Of a stretch of 64,000 bases of DNA, positions 1-14,500 are shown one piece after another. The notes below the pieces were generated by a model. That model was not told where the DNA came from. It did not search any database and worked only from the letters and a program-made list of their open reading frames with translations. The number at the start of each line of letters is the position of its first letter. Positions within the stretch are counted from its first letter, which is position 1. The translations under genes were made by a program, and so were the position numbers. Origin of the DNA: Trichoplusia ni (Eukaryota; Arthropoda; Insecta; Lepidoptera; Noctuidae); NCBI RefSeq assembly GCF_003590095.1, contig NC_039483.1, forward strand, positions 11,842,001 through 11,906,000, given 5' to 3'.

Positions 1-2869
1 ATCCCATTTGAATATCTAATTAGTTTCTCGTTTTGTTTTACTTTTGTTTAGGTTATTTTTGGGTAATTTGTTCATTTGAACGATATATTATTGATTACTT
101 TATAGCTACTGGATTAATGGGCATGTATTTTTCTCCAGTTGTTTTTTAGATAAGTAGTTGGCAAAAAACGCAGACGTTAATAATAGTCTGATTGACTGAT
201 ATCAGATCTATCTCGTAGCAATAAATTTATAATATATCTGACATATTGAAATTGACTTGTATTTATTGTTGTTTGATAAAAGAAGAATACAAATTATCTG
301 TTTGTCTCGATTTAACAAATGTGCAATCAAAAAAACGCAACATGAAAAAAATACATTTTATTTTTTAAGAATAACTCGTAAAAATACTTACATCACACTT
401 TGTAATTGAATGTTTTATTCAAAATCTAGTTCATATTTCAAACTATATTTTATACATAGCTACTATTTCTTGTTTAGAAGAAAAGTTATCCAAATTTAAA
501 AAAAAACTTACGTGTCAAGATCAGTCATAAAAATATCGTAAAAAATAATCCAATGGATTTTTAATAAACCTCAATTCACACCTTAGAGGTCATAAAATAT
601 TTTGGTTTTTATTTCACGACTTAACATAACAATAATTAAACAGAAGGCTTTAAATTGCGAATGAAATCATTAACGGAATTCTATGGCTAAAGATTTGCGA
701 ATCAAGGTTTCTAGCTCATAACGTGACCGTAGACATGTAAGTAATTGTATAGGTAGATAACTGTGGTACAGTGTACGTATGTATATTGTTTAAATTAGCG
801 TGAATACGTCAATCTTCTTTCTGGGTCGACCGTGTTTAGCACTTCTCGAACTGACCAAAACGGACTTATTCGAAACAAAAGCGCATCGCATGTTATGCTT
901 TGGTAGATTATATTATGAAACGCTATAATTTATTTGAAATGTTAGTCTAGGGCATACAGTTCAATTCAGCAATAATAACCGTGGAACCGCTCTGAGGACA
1001 CGTCGCAGTTGCATCCACGACGGGGCCCGGCGCCACACCACTACCATTAAACAAATGGTTTTGTAGACAAACGTAGTTCAAAGTTCACTTGCACCACACT
1101 TCATTTGATTTACTTAAAACGCCAAACACGAATCGCTAATAATACCCACACCATAAAATCGCCGAGAATATAATCCTCGGAACTCTCGAAGGGATACGCG
1201 AAAGAAGGTGGTTTCATTCCGGTAATGACGGTATTTATGACCCACTGTTGTAGGGCAACTTCATAAATTATACAATGATCGTAAAATCATCTTCAATCGC
1301 AATACCTTAGAGGTCGTGTTTTATGGGAATATAGTCAATATACGTACCTGCCTAATGTCTTTGAAGCTCGATGTAGGTTATACCTACTGTTAATGCTATT
1401 AAATATTACATATTATTGCAGCAGTAATCGTTAGCTAGTCATATCAAAATGTCAGTCGACTATTAAACTTTGTTGTTTGAGCCTATTAAATTTTGAGTAA
1501 CGGAAAAATATCCTCTTGCCTTTGGTTTTCGAAAAAGTGAGGAAACTTATGGGAACCTATACAAATATATCTAGTTATTTTGTTTTCTAATAACTTTGTA
1601 TTCTTATTTTTGTATTTATTATCCTCATTTATAATAAAACGCGGAATTAAAGGGCTAGTTAAATACAATTTTAAATCAATATTTCTAAACCTGTCACAAT
1701 TTTGACATAAATATATTTAATAGTCAAGGTGCAGATTTCAGTTAATAAACTTTTTGTTAGGACTAAAGAATAAAAAAAGAATCACGATTAAAACTCTTTT
1801 TCTTATGCGCTACCGATTCCTACAGGCGCTAGACATTTAAAGTATTTAAGGCGCGGTTCGAATTCCTAAGACTGGATAACATATAAGTTTGTCACCAAGT
1901 GATGTCATTTGTAAAAACTTACTTCAGAAATGTCATAAACTGTGTGTAGTTTGTTACCTACAGACGAAGCATCCGCTTAGGACAGGTTCTCTAAAACTTG
2001 GAATATAACGACATTATCTAAATGACATATAACATTAATAAGGAACTGGGGATTAAGCGTATGAAAGATTGAATTTATTGGCTGTAATTCAAAAAGTACT
2101 CGAGCGATCCTGTCGCTGTGAACGGCGAGTGGCGACTATACAAAGTTCATTTAATAAGTAGGTATTTTTTGCTGTATGTTAATCGAATGTCTCTTTGATG
2201 TCACCCTTGTACTTAATGATGGTTTGATTGAATAAGAGTAGGCGCAGAGTCGTGCTGATAGTGTATGTGATTGCAATTTATAGTTTAATACACATTTGCT
2301 AATAATGTTCGAGCATGTAATGTGGCTCGCGTATAAATAACTCAGATCGCGGTTGATTTGTTTATTAATAGAAAAAAAAACTGGCAAAATGTAGCGTCTA
2401 TATAAGCTTAACAACTTCGTATCAGAAACTCTAATCTGAGATAAGATTAGTGAATTTTAAAAAGATGTCACGTTAAATAAAAATTAGATAAGAAATCGGT
2501 GTCCCAGAAATAATAATAAAAATAGAAATTCGACATTTATTTTAAGTTCTTATCAGGTCTTCTCTGCATGTTGGACTAGTGTCTCCTATTTACTTTTCCC
2601 GTAAATGAAGAGGTACCAATGAATATAATTATGAATGTGCCCTGACTTATTTTCGCTACGACAGCTGGTGTTGTAACATCTAGTTTGTTGTCAGATGAGT
2701 AGAACATAATATAGTGCACAAGTACTGTCCAGACCAAGACTTTCCCTTACGCTCTTAGTCCGACACTACAGGAGAAAGGACAGGCGAAGGATCCACACTT
2801 GTACGTGCCTTCCAAAACGCGAAAGCTCAGATATTATTTACTATAGACACAACATTCCAAAAGTCAGTG

Positions 2870-2940
2870 CGTGACTCGGGATCGAACTCGAGACCTTTGT
2901 CTTGCCAGTCCTGCGATCTTACCACTAGCCTATCACAGCT
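2870..2940 (-). repeat. tRNA-derived SINE-like remnant
   Basis: Read on the minus strand, this stretch carries a pol III B-box-like GTTCGATCC (plus-strand GGATCGAAC at 2879-2887) and, upstream of it, an A-box-like GGCTAGTGG (plus strand about 2922-2930). The spacing is that of a tRNA-like head. A similar stretch occurs at 62866-62937. An open frame of 145 codons starting inside it is a by-product. A family name cannot be given without a library search. Confidence 0.5.
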
Positions 2941-4149
2941 GCAATTTAAACTAAGAATAGATACTTGTATACCACCGTATACTAATATTAATAGTCATTA
3001 CGTTAATACATGTGTCAAGATCTGTCATGTCTTTCATTGTCTTGTCTTTTTTACTTCGTTAGAAAATGATTTGTTTCTAAGTTGCATTGTAAGAATAAGT
3101 CGTGTTCTAATTACAACAATCTCGATGAAAGCAATAATCGTGTTCGCAACATTCTTACTTCCATACTTAAAAAACAAGAATTTTGTTACAAAGATACCAT
3201 TGTTACGGTTTTTATTGGAATCTGTCGGGTTTCAACGTAACTCCAAAATTGACGAGCGGTGGTTGTTAATTTCATTTATATATTATGCCTTCTGTTCTTT
3301 ATAAGGGAAAAGGTATTTTTTGAAATGAGATTTTTTTCAACTGCCATAGAAATCACACTGCACATCATAATGTAACATGTTATAACATTACTACTACTCT
3401 TAACATTTTACGGACAATTTAGCAGAAAGTTTGAATCGTGTTAGCTTCTAGTTTGTGCATCAACTATTATGAAATTACAAGCCGAAAAGTTTAACATATG
3501 TATAATTAAAATTAAAATTAAAATTAATAAAAATAATATGAATTTATTACTCAAGGCCACTTTTAAATAAACGAAAAAATGATTTAACATCTACATCTGA
3601 ATCCAAGGTTGAAAATTTTGGTTTTTTACCCACCTGAGTGCAATTCTTTGCATGTTATACTGTTCGTTTCGACACTCGGAGACTTTTTAATGGCCTGTGT
3701 GCTGGTGGGAGCGTGCGACACTGCCACTGCCGAAACATAAGGTGTGAGAAACTGTCCCACACAAATGATCCTTCTAATCGCCCATCTACTAAAGTAATGA
3801 GATTAACCTCCACCGGAATTCGCATACACGCTTACTATAATTGGCTTTTGTGCACGAAAACAATACTATAATAGTTTTATTGTTTTAATTTGGTCCGATG
3901 ACCTGTTAATTTAATTCACAAGTCTTAAGCGGACTTTTATCATTAAGACATTAGTATGTGGGGCTATAATTAGCAGTGTTATGCTACTTTATTCACATAA
4001 GTATCATACAAATTGTGTTGAATTATCTAGTTATTAAGATGATTATATTTATAATCAAAGGGTTAATCAGCGAGAAGTTTGTTTCTTATTTTAAATATAT
4101 TGAAGTATTGAACAATAGCAAGTTGTGTAGGAACATCTTTATATAAATA

Positions 4150-4258
4150 TTGGTTCCCGCTGTAGCAACATTGAGAGTGGGCATGCCACAATAGTTCAGC
4201 TGGATAGGATTTGAACTCCCGACCCCTCGCCGCTTACTTGTTTTGCTATTGCCGCCTT
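4150..4258 (-). repeat. Possible tRNA-like SINE remnant
   Basis: The minus strand contains a B-box-like GTTCAAATCC (plus strand near 4206-4215) flanked by a short GC-rich block unlike its AT-rich surroundings. It resembles the stretch at 9245-9330, which shares GAACTCC followed by GACCCC on the plus strand. Ends are uncertain and the A-box is weak, so this is a low-confidence call. Confidence 0.3.
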
Positions 4259-4641
4259 TTAAGTCCTGTACTTATTTGATATTCAAGATAAAGTAACAAA
4301 AACATAACCCTACCTTTCTACCATAATAACCTCTAAGAGATATATTGACGAAGATAATATAAGATTGTAATGGGTATGCTCACTGCGACAGATGACTAGT
4401 TTGAAGCTGAACCAACTCCTCTAGCAAAACAAATTTTGAAGATCTTTAGCATTCATAAAAATAATAAGGTATGTACTGTATGTAGTCAAAGGTATAGAGG
4501 TGACAGACCACACATCACACACGTAATTTCAATACATCTAGCCATTTTCTAATAGTTCTGATAATTATTGAAGAGCTTGGGCTTAAGGAGCTGGTGGACT
4601 TATAATCATGATTTTCTGAATTTTCATTCATCATTCATGAA

Positions 4642-4894
4642 TCTATACTAATATATAAAGCTGAAGCGCTAATCTCAAGAACTACTGGTTCAAATTGAAA
4701 AAATCTTTTTGTGTTAAATAGGTCATTGAGGAAGGTTTTATTCTATATAACATCACGCTGCAACTGATAGGTGCGAAGATACAGTGGAAAATGTGGCAAA
4801 AACGGGGAGAAATATTCATCTTCGAGGGCTTCCGTTCAATAATTCTTAACTTATAACTTCTAACCACGTGGACGCAGTCGGGGGCAACAGCTAG
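4642..4894 (+). mobile_element. Non-autonomous Helitron-like element, copy 1
   Basis: About 253 bp that begins TCTATACTAATAT and ends with CTAG, inserted between a host A (4641) and T (4895). These are the Helitron hallmarks: 5'-TC, 3'-CTRR, A/T target, no target-site duplication. A second copy lies in reverse orientation at 41665-41912 and shares internal blocks such as CTAATCTCAAGAACTACTGG-like and ATCACGCTGC. No Rep/helicase coding is present, so it depends on a partner for movement. The sequence resembles the short Helitron-like repeats spread through moth genomes (known family type, recalled, not searched). Confidence 0.75.
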
Positions 4895-7800
4895 TGTATT
4901 TATAAATGTGCGGTACGGTTACTGTATCATTGTTTCCAGGTACAATACTCCGATCTATTTCATGTCAGGGGCAATTTAAATACGTAATACGTAGGGTCAT
5001 ATTATACCTGATAGGTCCGACGAGTTTATTATTATTATTTCAACGTTGTTATAGTAATCGATAGTTTGAAAGGAATTTTAAATATGTTCACATTGAAAAA
5101 GCCTAATAGGACCTAATCGCGTTAACCTCGAAATTGTTTAGTGGATAATGATTGATGATGTTTATAAGAATTTTATTTGCTTTACAAAATTTATTGAAAG
5201 ATTTTGATGTGTCTAAAATTTACCATTAAAGGAGTTAAAATTATTTATTTATATTTTGTCTACGGCTTCGCCCGCATAGGATTCAATTAGTCAATTACCA
5301 CGTCAACCTTTTTTAGGGATTAAAGCAAGGAGCAGGTTCGTGAATCTCCAAAAAAGGTTTAGAACATCAAGAACAGTACAGTATAAATAATTTCATACTC
5401 TACAATTAACCAAGTTTCATAAAAAGTGAAATAAACAAAGTTGCCTATGAATTCCAATCACCAGTGACAAAAACAACAATTAACAAGTCTTAAAACGAAG
5501 TATCAATTGAAACAGTAGGTAATGTACAATCTCTTACAGCCTTAACTACGTTGACACTATCTGGATTTCATTTCAAATCACTTAATAAGCTTGTTACTGC
5601 AACATTAATGAACATGTTTTGTACTTCAGAAGTGTTAAAGTTATGTAATGAACTTCTTCTTTAACACGTGACCATATACGTGAAGGTTAAGGAAACTTAT
5701 TATACCTACTTATTTCAAAAAATAAACTAAATATCATATATGCATTCAGCACAATACCGTGTTTACCATACAGCTAACTGAGAAAGCTCAAATAATGTGG
5801 CCAGACATATTGAAAAGAATATTATTGACCTTTTGACTCCTACTCTCTTCTACTATTTTTACTCCTTCTATAAATTTAACAATGGATTTTTTTCAAAATT
5901 TTTGTAGGACAAAAGGGACAAGCACGAACATTTCTTGAGGCTCCTGACTTGACTAGTATGAACACAAAAAGTCACTCATCCTCATTCCGACCGCGGCGAG
6001 CGCTGTGTAACCTTTCTGTTAGGTTAAATTATATGGCATACACTTCGCCACGAGCCCCTCCCAAATTCAGATAAGTATACGACCTGTTTAAGCATCTTAA
6101 ATTAGCATTTGTCACTATAACAAAGCTGTAAAATGACTATAAAAAGCTCATGAAAGTTGAACCTAATATTAATGACACGGAAATAGACATGTATCAGAAT
6201 ATTATGTGTTTCATAATGTCTATGTATTATGTAGCCGTATCGAGAGATAACCATTTAATTGTGTTTTGTAATAACACAATTCATGAATCAGATCTAAATT
6301 GTTATAATAATGTTAAGTTATGGATAGTTAATTCAAGTAATGGATAAAAAATGATCCCGATTTCAGTCAGACAACTTAAAATGCGTGCTCTAATTTATTT
6401 GCTAATGAAAGCCACAAAGCTTTCATTTGCAAATAAATTAATGACTGAAATATATTGTAAGAGAACCTGCTGGCGATCTTTAGGCAACCCAACTTATGCA
6501 TTAGCCGCAGGTAAATGCGTAAATGTTGGCGAATAACGATCAAATGTCTTTGCATATTATTTAGTTAACGTATGTATGTGTGTTGGTGTGTCAAAGTAGT
6601 TAATAAGTTCCAAGTTGGAATAAAATTGTAAAATGCCAAGCGCAGTGGCATCTTCGCGGCGCAATTTGCAATGCATTTGACATAAAGCGTGCGTACCATT
6701 TAAGTGTCGGGTTGGCCGTCGTTTTACGAGGCTCATGATAGTTATTCTATTGTACGTGAACGAGATAATGTTACAAGGGGACGGACTTTAGGTGACACGC
6801 GTCATGTTATAAACGCATAGTTATAATTAGAGACCCACTTAAAATTATGAGTATTACAGCCAAATAATGAAGCGTCGGCCTGTTTGCTGTTAAATACCAT
6901 AGTAAAACTACACATTATGTACGTGTCTTTGAAAGTTATCTGTTTCAGTTTTTAGTAGATTTTTGGGGTTTAGGGCAAGGGTAGTTCAGAACTTCTTCTC
7001 AGTAGTTTTAACCGGTCAAAGTCCGGCCATAGGAGGTAGCACGAGGATTTTCCTGTTCAAAAAAGATTTTATAAAGGCTCATCTAAACAAAGCATCTCTG
7101 AAAGCTATATGTAATAATGGTTTTGGCTTTTAACTAATTAAATAATAGAGAAGAAGTGTGTCAAATATTTAATGATATCAAATCAATCCTTACCAATTTT
7201 ATTGTCCGTTAAGTACACCTTGTAAAATTTAATAGCTTAGAATTTAATGTTTTATTGCACCAATATAACTATAAAATTAAGTAAAGCCCTTTGTAAATAG
7301 CCGATAAAATATTGATATGCTCTTCGATGAACTTTAAACAATAAAATCAATGCCACTCAATAATTTATAGCTTATTTAAACAATAAAGACTAGCGAACCG
7401 TAAAAATCAAATTTATAATGACACTTTAAAAATAAAAATGTTACAGCGTCACCAAAATTGAGCAAACAACGTCAACATTGAATAAACGCCAGGAGACTCA
7501 GCGGGTGGCTTCAAACTCTATTATTTAAGATTTTTAATAACCCGTTATTATACATTAAAACATAACCACTGATTTTTTTATTATAATGCATATTATTAAG
7601 TCTTTAAAATTAGCCTTTAATGGCAATTAAGATGAGCAAGCATGTGTTAATTTATTAATTACGGCACCATTTGAAGATAGTATCAATTTCCTATTTTTAA
7701 CAATATTTTTACTGAATTATGTTTATTTTTTTAACAATGCATAAATTAAAATACGATATTGAAACTTCGTCCAATTATATCATTTGGTAAAGAAACTGTT

Positions 7801-8440
7801 TAGTGAAGAAACTTGGACATTCAGTTTATCTACTTCTTGCTAAAGATGAAAGTATATTACATCTTAAACATCTCCTGTTTTTTCATTTCTTTAACACTTT
7901 ACAGAAGCATCCAACTGATGGCGGTTATCTTTGGAGTGTAAAGGGCAAATGTGAAAAGGGCGTGTATTAGGCTATTGCCACTTTCGCACTATGGAGATCG
8001 TGTGTAGCAGAACTATATTGAAAACGAGTTTATTACTCATTAGATTGATCAGAGTCGAGGATTAAGAATTATCATCGTTTTGTTTAGCTTTATTTAGCTA
8101 AATTTCTTTACCAAAATAAACGAGGACCTTGATCTTCAAAATCATTATTTCCTTTATTTTGATGAAATATGACAATATCTCTATAAAGTAATAACGCCTA
8201 TGGTGATTTAAAGGAACATGGTTTGATTGATCTAAATAAAATTCACCTTTCCAGGAAACGGGACCAACTGGTCATGCAAAAAACTTAAATAAATGTCCTT
8301 TAACATTTTAAAGTTCACTTCAACCATAATTGTTAACTATAAGTTATTTTAGTAATAAAATTGAAAGGTCCAAGTACAGCCCTGTACTGTGCAGCCAGTG
8401 CAGGCTCCCCCGGCCGCGTGCAATGGCTAGACAAATCTGC
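4895..8440. other. Intergenic, no gene seen
   Basis: AT-rich, with no supported coding region. It contains an imperfect inverted repeat at 6361-6450 (listed separately). A fragment near 5260-5280 reading TACGGCTTCGCCCGC looks like the end of a decayed dispersed repeat. Short open frames at 6150-6536 lie over the inverted repeat and show no domain or codon bias. Confidence 0.55.
6361..6450. repeat. Imperfect inverted repeat (long hairpin)
   Basis: Inner arms 6391-6411 and 6420-6440 match over 21 bp with one mismatch around an 8-base loop. Outer arms 6361-6369 and 6442-6450 match perfectly over 9 bp (TTTCAGTCA / TGACTGAAA). The left side has a bulge of about 21 bases between the two arm blocks. 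It could be a decayed MITE or a folded transcript; nothing decides between them. Confidence 0.5.
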
Positions 8441-8445
8441 GTCTC

Positions 8446-8480
8446 TATAAAAGGGACAGGTGATTAGACGAGTAAGTACA
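8446..8480 (+). promoter_or_regulatory. Core promoter of the 8561 RR-1 gene
   Basis: A canonical TATA box, TATAAAAG, lies at 8446-8453 in a short GC-richer patch. Transcription start is expected about 30 bases downstream, near 8475-8480, giving a 5' leader of roughly 85 bases to the ATG at 8561. A strong TATA box upstream of a tiny first coding exon is the usual layout for insect cuticle genes. Confidence 0.7.
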
Positions 8481-8560
8481 ATCGGGCGCACACGCCGCCT
8501 ACCGACACATGGGATATTATCACAGTTGCTTATCCTGAATTATCAAGTGTTACCTACAAA

Positions 8561-11500
8561 ATGAAAATGGTGAGTTTATATCTAACTAGTATTTTGTTTT
8601 TACTGAAACTTATATAAACCTGTAATTTTTTTTTTACTAAATTTTAATAGTAGTCCTTGTTTTTTTACTGAAACTTAAATAAGTTTGTATTTTTTTTTTC
8701 CAAATTTTAATAGTGTTCCTATAGGTCATGGTTTTCCTTGCACCTAGAATTCCTATATGTGTGCTATTTTGAGTAACTTTAGTTTTAACTTTTAGTTATA
8801 ATTATGCCAAATATTGCATTTAGGAGTTAAGGTACATAAATTTTGAAACTTAAAATTTCTCTAAGTTCAGTTAAGGGATGCAGTAGAATAAGCACCTAGA
8901 CATTATATGGTTTTTTATAATTATATATATAATTGCTACAAGATAAGATTTTTAACTACATACGTTTGGTATTTACTGAAGTAATTCAAGTTATCCACTT
9001 TATTTTAGCGTTTAACTTTTTATGTACATCGTAATATGTTAATCACATGTGCAGGGTATTTACAAGGGCTGCTTAGCAATAACCAAATGGTATCTTCTCA
9101 TATTTGTAAAGCGTGTAGACGTATGTCGTAGGTCTTATAAGCTCTTCTTATAAACCTCTCTATCAATCTTGGGCAATTCAGCTTTTTATGAAGCCGGTAA
9201 GTGCTAGAATCAATTTAGCCTATCCTTAAACGGACGTAAATTATTCTCTCAATAATAACCCATGCTGGGATGTGAACTCCTGACCCCCGCTGTGTAGGAT
9301 GTTGCATCTTAACATTTAAAGCAGAAGGGCATCTTCGCCTTGATAAATACTTGTTTTTTTTTCATTTGAATATTATAATAATTTCAATAAATCATTATTT
9401 CCTTATTTCGGTGACTTAAATACGATTATTTATTAATAATAGGCCCATTAATCTTGATTGTTCTTCCGCTAAATATTTAGCGTTATATTGTCACAGATTT
9501 ATTTCAATTTTATTTGAAAATAATAAATCGGTTTCTAGTAGAATCGGCAATGTTCTTACTACTAAAATTTAACTCCTTTTACAACTCAGCTGATCTTAAC
9601 CCTTGCTAGTTAAATCTTGAATACATTTCAGATATACCTACAGTATCATCTCTAAATGAAAATGACAAAATAAAGATAGGCCTTTTATTATACATAAGCT
9701 ATCCACCTATAAATATTGATAGTCAAACGCCTACGTAGACATTTCGAACTGCTCAAAGTGAACAAGGCTATCAATAAGTACTTAAATCAGAGATTTATAG
9801 GGAGACAACGTACAATAACTCCTTTAGATGAGTATAAGCAATATGTGGCCAGCCCAGCTATAAACTTAATACCTACCCTTATATCAAGAACGAATACAAA
9901 TGAAGTATAGATGTAATATTTAAACGGTTCTGATCAAAGCTTTAGCGTGTTATTACACCCAGGTCAAGATACGAACTTTGACTCTACCTAAAAACCAAAT
10001 TAATTATAGTATTTCTTACCAAAAGACCAATGACATAGTAAGATAGATACTAAATATCTGTGATTAGCATAATTTAGACTTGAAGCCGCCAGATACATGG
10101 GATTGCTTGCTAAACTCAGGCAATTAGGCAAATTATTCCTGTTCAAAAGTTGTTTGACCGCTTAATTAGTATCAAGACATCTTTTAGCCTTTATCTCGGT
10201 AAGGACGTGACCAAAGTGGGTGCATAGGGCATAGGTTCACTGACTACTTATGCAATGCGCCGTGCATTTATTGCACCCACAATACATTACCTTTGCCGAC
10301 AACTGCGCTGCTAAATTTATTAACGTAACTGGTTTTACTGTCAATTATTGTCTTGCTTTAAATTAGTCTTTGAAGTCGTAAAGGTGCACATACATAGAAC
10401 AATTAGTAACGCGATAACTGTAGACTGAAAATTGCAAAAATCTGAAAAGGTTGATAGTGAGCGGAGACATACAAACCTTTTAATGGAAAATATCAATTAC
10501 GTAGATATCACTAGTTAATTTAATGTGAAAATAAAAATTATGAATAGAATAAATTAACATTTGTCAAGCCATTCTTAGCCATTATAAGAAAAGTATCTGA
10601 CAGATCGTTCATAGATAATCAGTATTATTAATTTATAAATAACAGTAGATATTTAAATTTAATTACCCACATAGATTAAGTTCAGACAAGGTCATTTGTT
10701 CGGTTCACGCTATATTTTAAAATTTAATATCTTTATTTGCACGGCTGAGTTGTCATCGGATTTTTTCTCGTACTGTAATTTAAATTAATATTGGTGTCAA
10801 AAATGTTCTGATAATAAAAGAAAAAGGTGATTTAGTTGAAAGATGAATAAGTTCAGATGAAAGGTTGTTGACTTTTAAATAATTGCTTATTTTATTAATG
10901 TTAAGAGTTGCAGCTTAATTAACAATTTACTTGTACATTATAAATTGTTTTGAATATTTTTAAATATTTAGTAAACAAATCATTCCCAGAATTTAAGTAT
11001 TAGTAAGAGTCATGGGTACAGATTTTATAGGTGCAAAATGATTAAGTAACACTCAATTACGTAATAATATTAAGTAAATACATAACATAAAAAAAAATGT
11101 TGTAGTCTGCTAAGCAAAATCTGAAATGATAACTATACTTTTATTTCCATTCTAACAATCAAAGTAGTGAAACAAAAACGAAAAAATATTCAAATCCGTC
11201 CCTGGATTTCTTTGGAGGCGTGCGAGCGGTTAATTAGGTGCACACCTTTTGTTTTTGCACGCAGTACATTGTGTTTTCGAGGCAACTCTCGAATTCTACG
11301 ACATATTCCCACAACTCAATACACTTGCAAAATAGCAATGCCGAAATCTGCATACTGACAGCATCCATGGTACAGGTATTTAGGCGGCGCTAATAATAGT
11401 TTGTGGGTGAGACACGGTGACATGGAAATCTTTTGTGCGTGGTAGCTTGTGTGTGGCCGGCTTTTGCATTAACGTTATAATAATAATGTATTTATTATGT

Positions 11501-14500
11501 TTTGATGTTTTAATTCAATTGCTTTTTAAATTCCACCGTTTCATACGTTACGTAATGGGTAAATATGCTGTTTATTACAGTATTTGTCCACAAAACGAAA
11601 CTAAGTGAAATTACAATGAAAAATTAACTTGTAGTCTTTCTTGATAAAAGTAGTAATTTTAATGATGACCTGGGCTTTACTGTTGGATCAAAAAGTACAA
11701 AATTGATTAAACTTCAGATTCTAAACGCATATTTACCAATCACAATCGTCATCGGTGCATGAAACTTAATAGATTAGGATTTTGAAAACGATTTAATTAT
11801 GTATTTTAAAATATATGATCTTTTACATGCAAAACACTTGAAAAGCCTTAGGATGGACTAAATTAATTCTTATTTTACAAGTTCTTTAGGCATTTGTTAC
11901 AGTTCCGATATTATTTTGTCTAGTTCCCGACATATGCAATAAAATATAATATATCATGTCAACGTCAATTAGTTGGGTTTCATGTGACGATATAACTTAC
12001 CTACTAACAAGGCGACGTTAATGGTGCGTGAAGCGTATCAACCTTCGTAACACTAGCTCACAGGTAATCCACACGCAACGGTTAAGTAACAATGACGGAC
12101 ATTGATTTTGGTACTGATCGTTCTTTGAAAGAGGCCATCTTGAAATGTCCACTTTTGATGTTAAAATTAAGTTGGACTGTGTTCAAACTATTTGGAAGGT
12201 TTACTTTTTAAGGAGCAAGAAAAGGATAATTTGGCACATTACCAAGGAAAAAGGAAAATGCTTTTTTAATATTTTTAGGACTCAGATTTGTTTCCTAAAT
12301 AGAGAAATATAAGTTAAATAAGAAGAGAATTTAACTCATAGCTTTACATATATGCAGGCATTTTTTCTAAGCCTTAATTTACCAAGCAATGTGATACGTT
12401 TTGATTTAAATCAAAGGCAAAGCTACAAAATCCTTATAAATCTTTATCGAAACCGGTCTAATTAATTACTTCAGGTAATTAAACACAAGCTGCGCTTACA
12501 AAATTTATCATGTCGGTCCGATTTAAAACTGTAAAAATTTACATATCTAATAAAATTTTTGATGATTTTTTACATAATAGACGTTTTATTTTGACATCGG
12601 TCAAGAGGTAAAACTGTTTAAAATAAGTTAATTAATTGTTATTAATCAAAATTCAATATTTGTGCATTGACATGCCAATTGATTTAAGATATTTATTTGA
12701 CCTTTTAGCCTGGTTATCAAATTCAAGTCTGGTTTCTTGCTAACCGAGTGGGAGAGACCTGGAATCCCAGAGACCAGGGATTCAACGTACGGGAGGATTG
12801 AACAAGTAGTGTTAACGGTATATAGATAATGTAGCCCAACACGCATCCCATCCGTTCCAATACAAGATACTGTGAAACGATGTTCTAGCAAAACATCATG
12901 TTTCGGGAAGCTGTATACCTACTACACCCGGTCAGCTGTGAAACAAGCCTTGTAACTGTGTGCGAATATCTATTTTTCTATACTTACCTATGTTACAAGG
13001 AATTTTTGATAATAACTTTCATTTGTTGTTTACTCTCACGTACATATTTATCGGGATAGCCCTACTAATTTCGGATCTAAACGGAATCCTTAATCATGAG
13101 CTGTCGGGGGGCGAGTCGAAAGCGTTCGAGAGTAAACAGTTATCAAATAAACAATTATAAGAATAGTTTGATTTTTTTGTTGGTGATGAATATTCTCTCT
13201 AACTAATAAATCTATTTAAAAATTTAAGGTATTATGGTAAATTCCCTTTGTATTTCCAAATAACGAATTATCTCAACCATTTTAATGTATTATTTTAACT
13301 ATCACGTTATGATTAGTAGTTCTGTTCTTATAGTGGAAGTGCTTACTATATGGTGTGTTATTTAATATCCATTATTATTTCTGCGAGGTGCGTGTGTCAT
13401 TTGCGTGATGAGATCATGAAGGCTATGTGCCAGTGACATCGACTGAGATTCTAAGTTAATTGTATTCATTCCTTCATAAATACAATTAGCAGGTGTATTT
13501 ACATTACTTACATGTTTATTGCTTGTACTTTTGACCTGAAAAAACATAGCAGATGATGGTTTGCGAATTACGAATGAAGGTTGTAATCGACTATAAATAA
13601 TATTGCACAGATCTGAAAACTTGATTTGTAATAAAGTATGCATCAATAATATTTTATACATATCACACATTTTTTAATTACTGACATTTAAATTTTAGAT
13701 GTTGTCAGTCTTACCGCTAAATTACAAGCCAGAGCCAATCTAATAGCGCATACAATAAATTATTTAATTAAAATAATATTCATCTTACCCATATCTTTTT
13801 TCATTAGCACAAGTTGTTGTTCGGCTATAAATCTTAGTACGAAGACGAACTATAGACTAATAAGGTCTTATGCGTTGACGTCCTTGTGCCTCTAGGCCGA
13901 CATATAAATTTAATAACCTCGTTGCATCTTTTGATTATTGACATTTTACAACATGTGTCCAAGTAAATTATAGCTTGTTTATTACAAAACTGAGCAGCTA
14001 AGAAGGAAAATTGCGATAGAAGTGCCTGTTAATTTTCTTAGAGCTGCTCTTTTATATTTGAATTTGGTTTTCACATTGAGCAGGCGTTATAAATTACCAA
14101 TACTAACGTTGACTACCCAAAAGGGTGTCCTTACAGTGACTTGATATATTTTTTTAAATGTTTTTATTTCACTTGCAATCAGGTCAATATGTTAATGTTT
14201 CAGAGGGTGTTAGTACTGTTGGGAGTGGTGGCTGTAGCATTATCAGCGCCACAACAGCCTGGTGAAAAAGTCATAGCAATCATCGCACAAGATTTCGACC
14301 AGCAACCGGATGGATCCTACCGATACAGGTAATTATAACCCGTCTAACTTAAAAAATACAATTTCGTTTTCTTAGATTGAAAAATACAGTCCTTTTGATG
14401 CAGTCGGATAAAAAGAGTATTTACTAGATACTTTTAAGCGGCCGTTAACTTAGTAGGTGCGATATTCAGATTTTACGCCACCTTTTAACAGGCGATTTTT

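Larger units (their letters stand above)
1..4641. other. Intergenic, no gene seen
   Basis: AT-rich sequence without a coding region I can support. Open frames here are short and have no recognisable domain or signal peptide. A small GC-rich patch lies at about 985-1050. A short AAAATT-type tandem run sits near 3507-3530. Two tRNA-like repeat remnants (2870-2940 and about 4150-4258) are listed separately. No promoter-like TATA box with a following signal-peptide exon was found. Confidence 0.6.

Noticed and set aside
985..1050. GC-rich patch as a possible exon or promoter
   Set aside because: No open frame with signal peptide, no TATA box, no splice sites leading to a domain.
2867..3304. 145-codon open frame
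   Set aside because: Its start lies in a tRNA-like repeat remnant; there is no signal peptide, domain or codon bias.
5260..5345. Fragment with CTACGGCTTCGCCCGC
   Set aside because: Looks like the end of a common moth repeat, but too short and without a second copy in the window to support a feature.
13362..13670. 102-codon minus-strand open frame inside intron 1 of the first gene
   Set aside because: No domain, no promoter, and composition like the surrounding intron.
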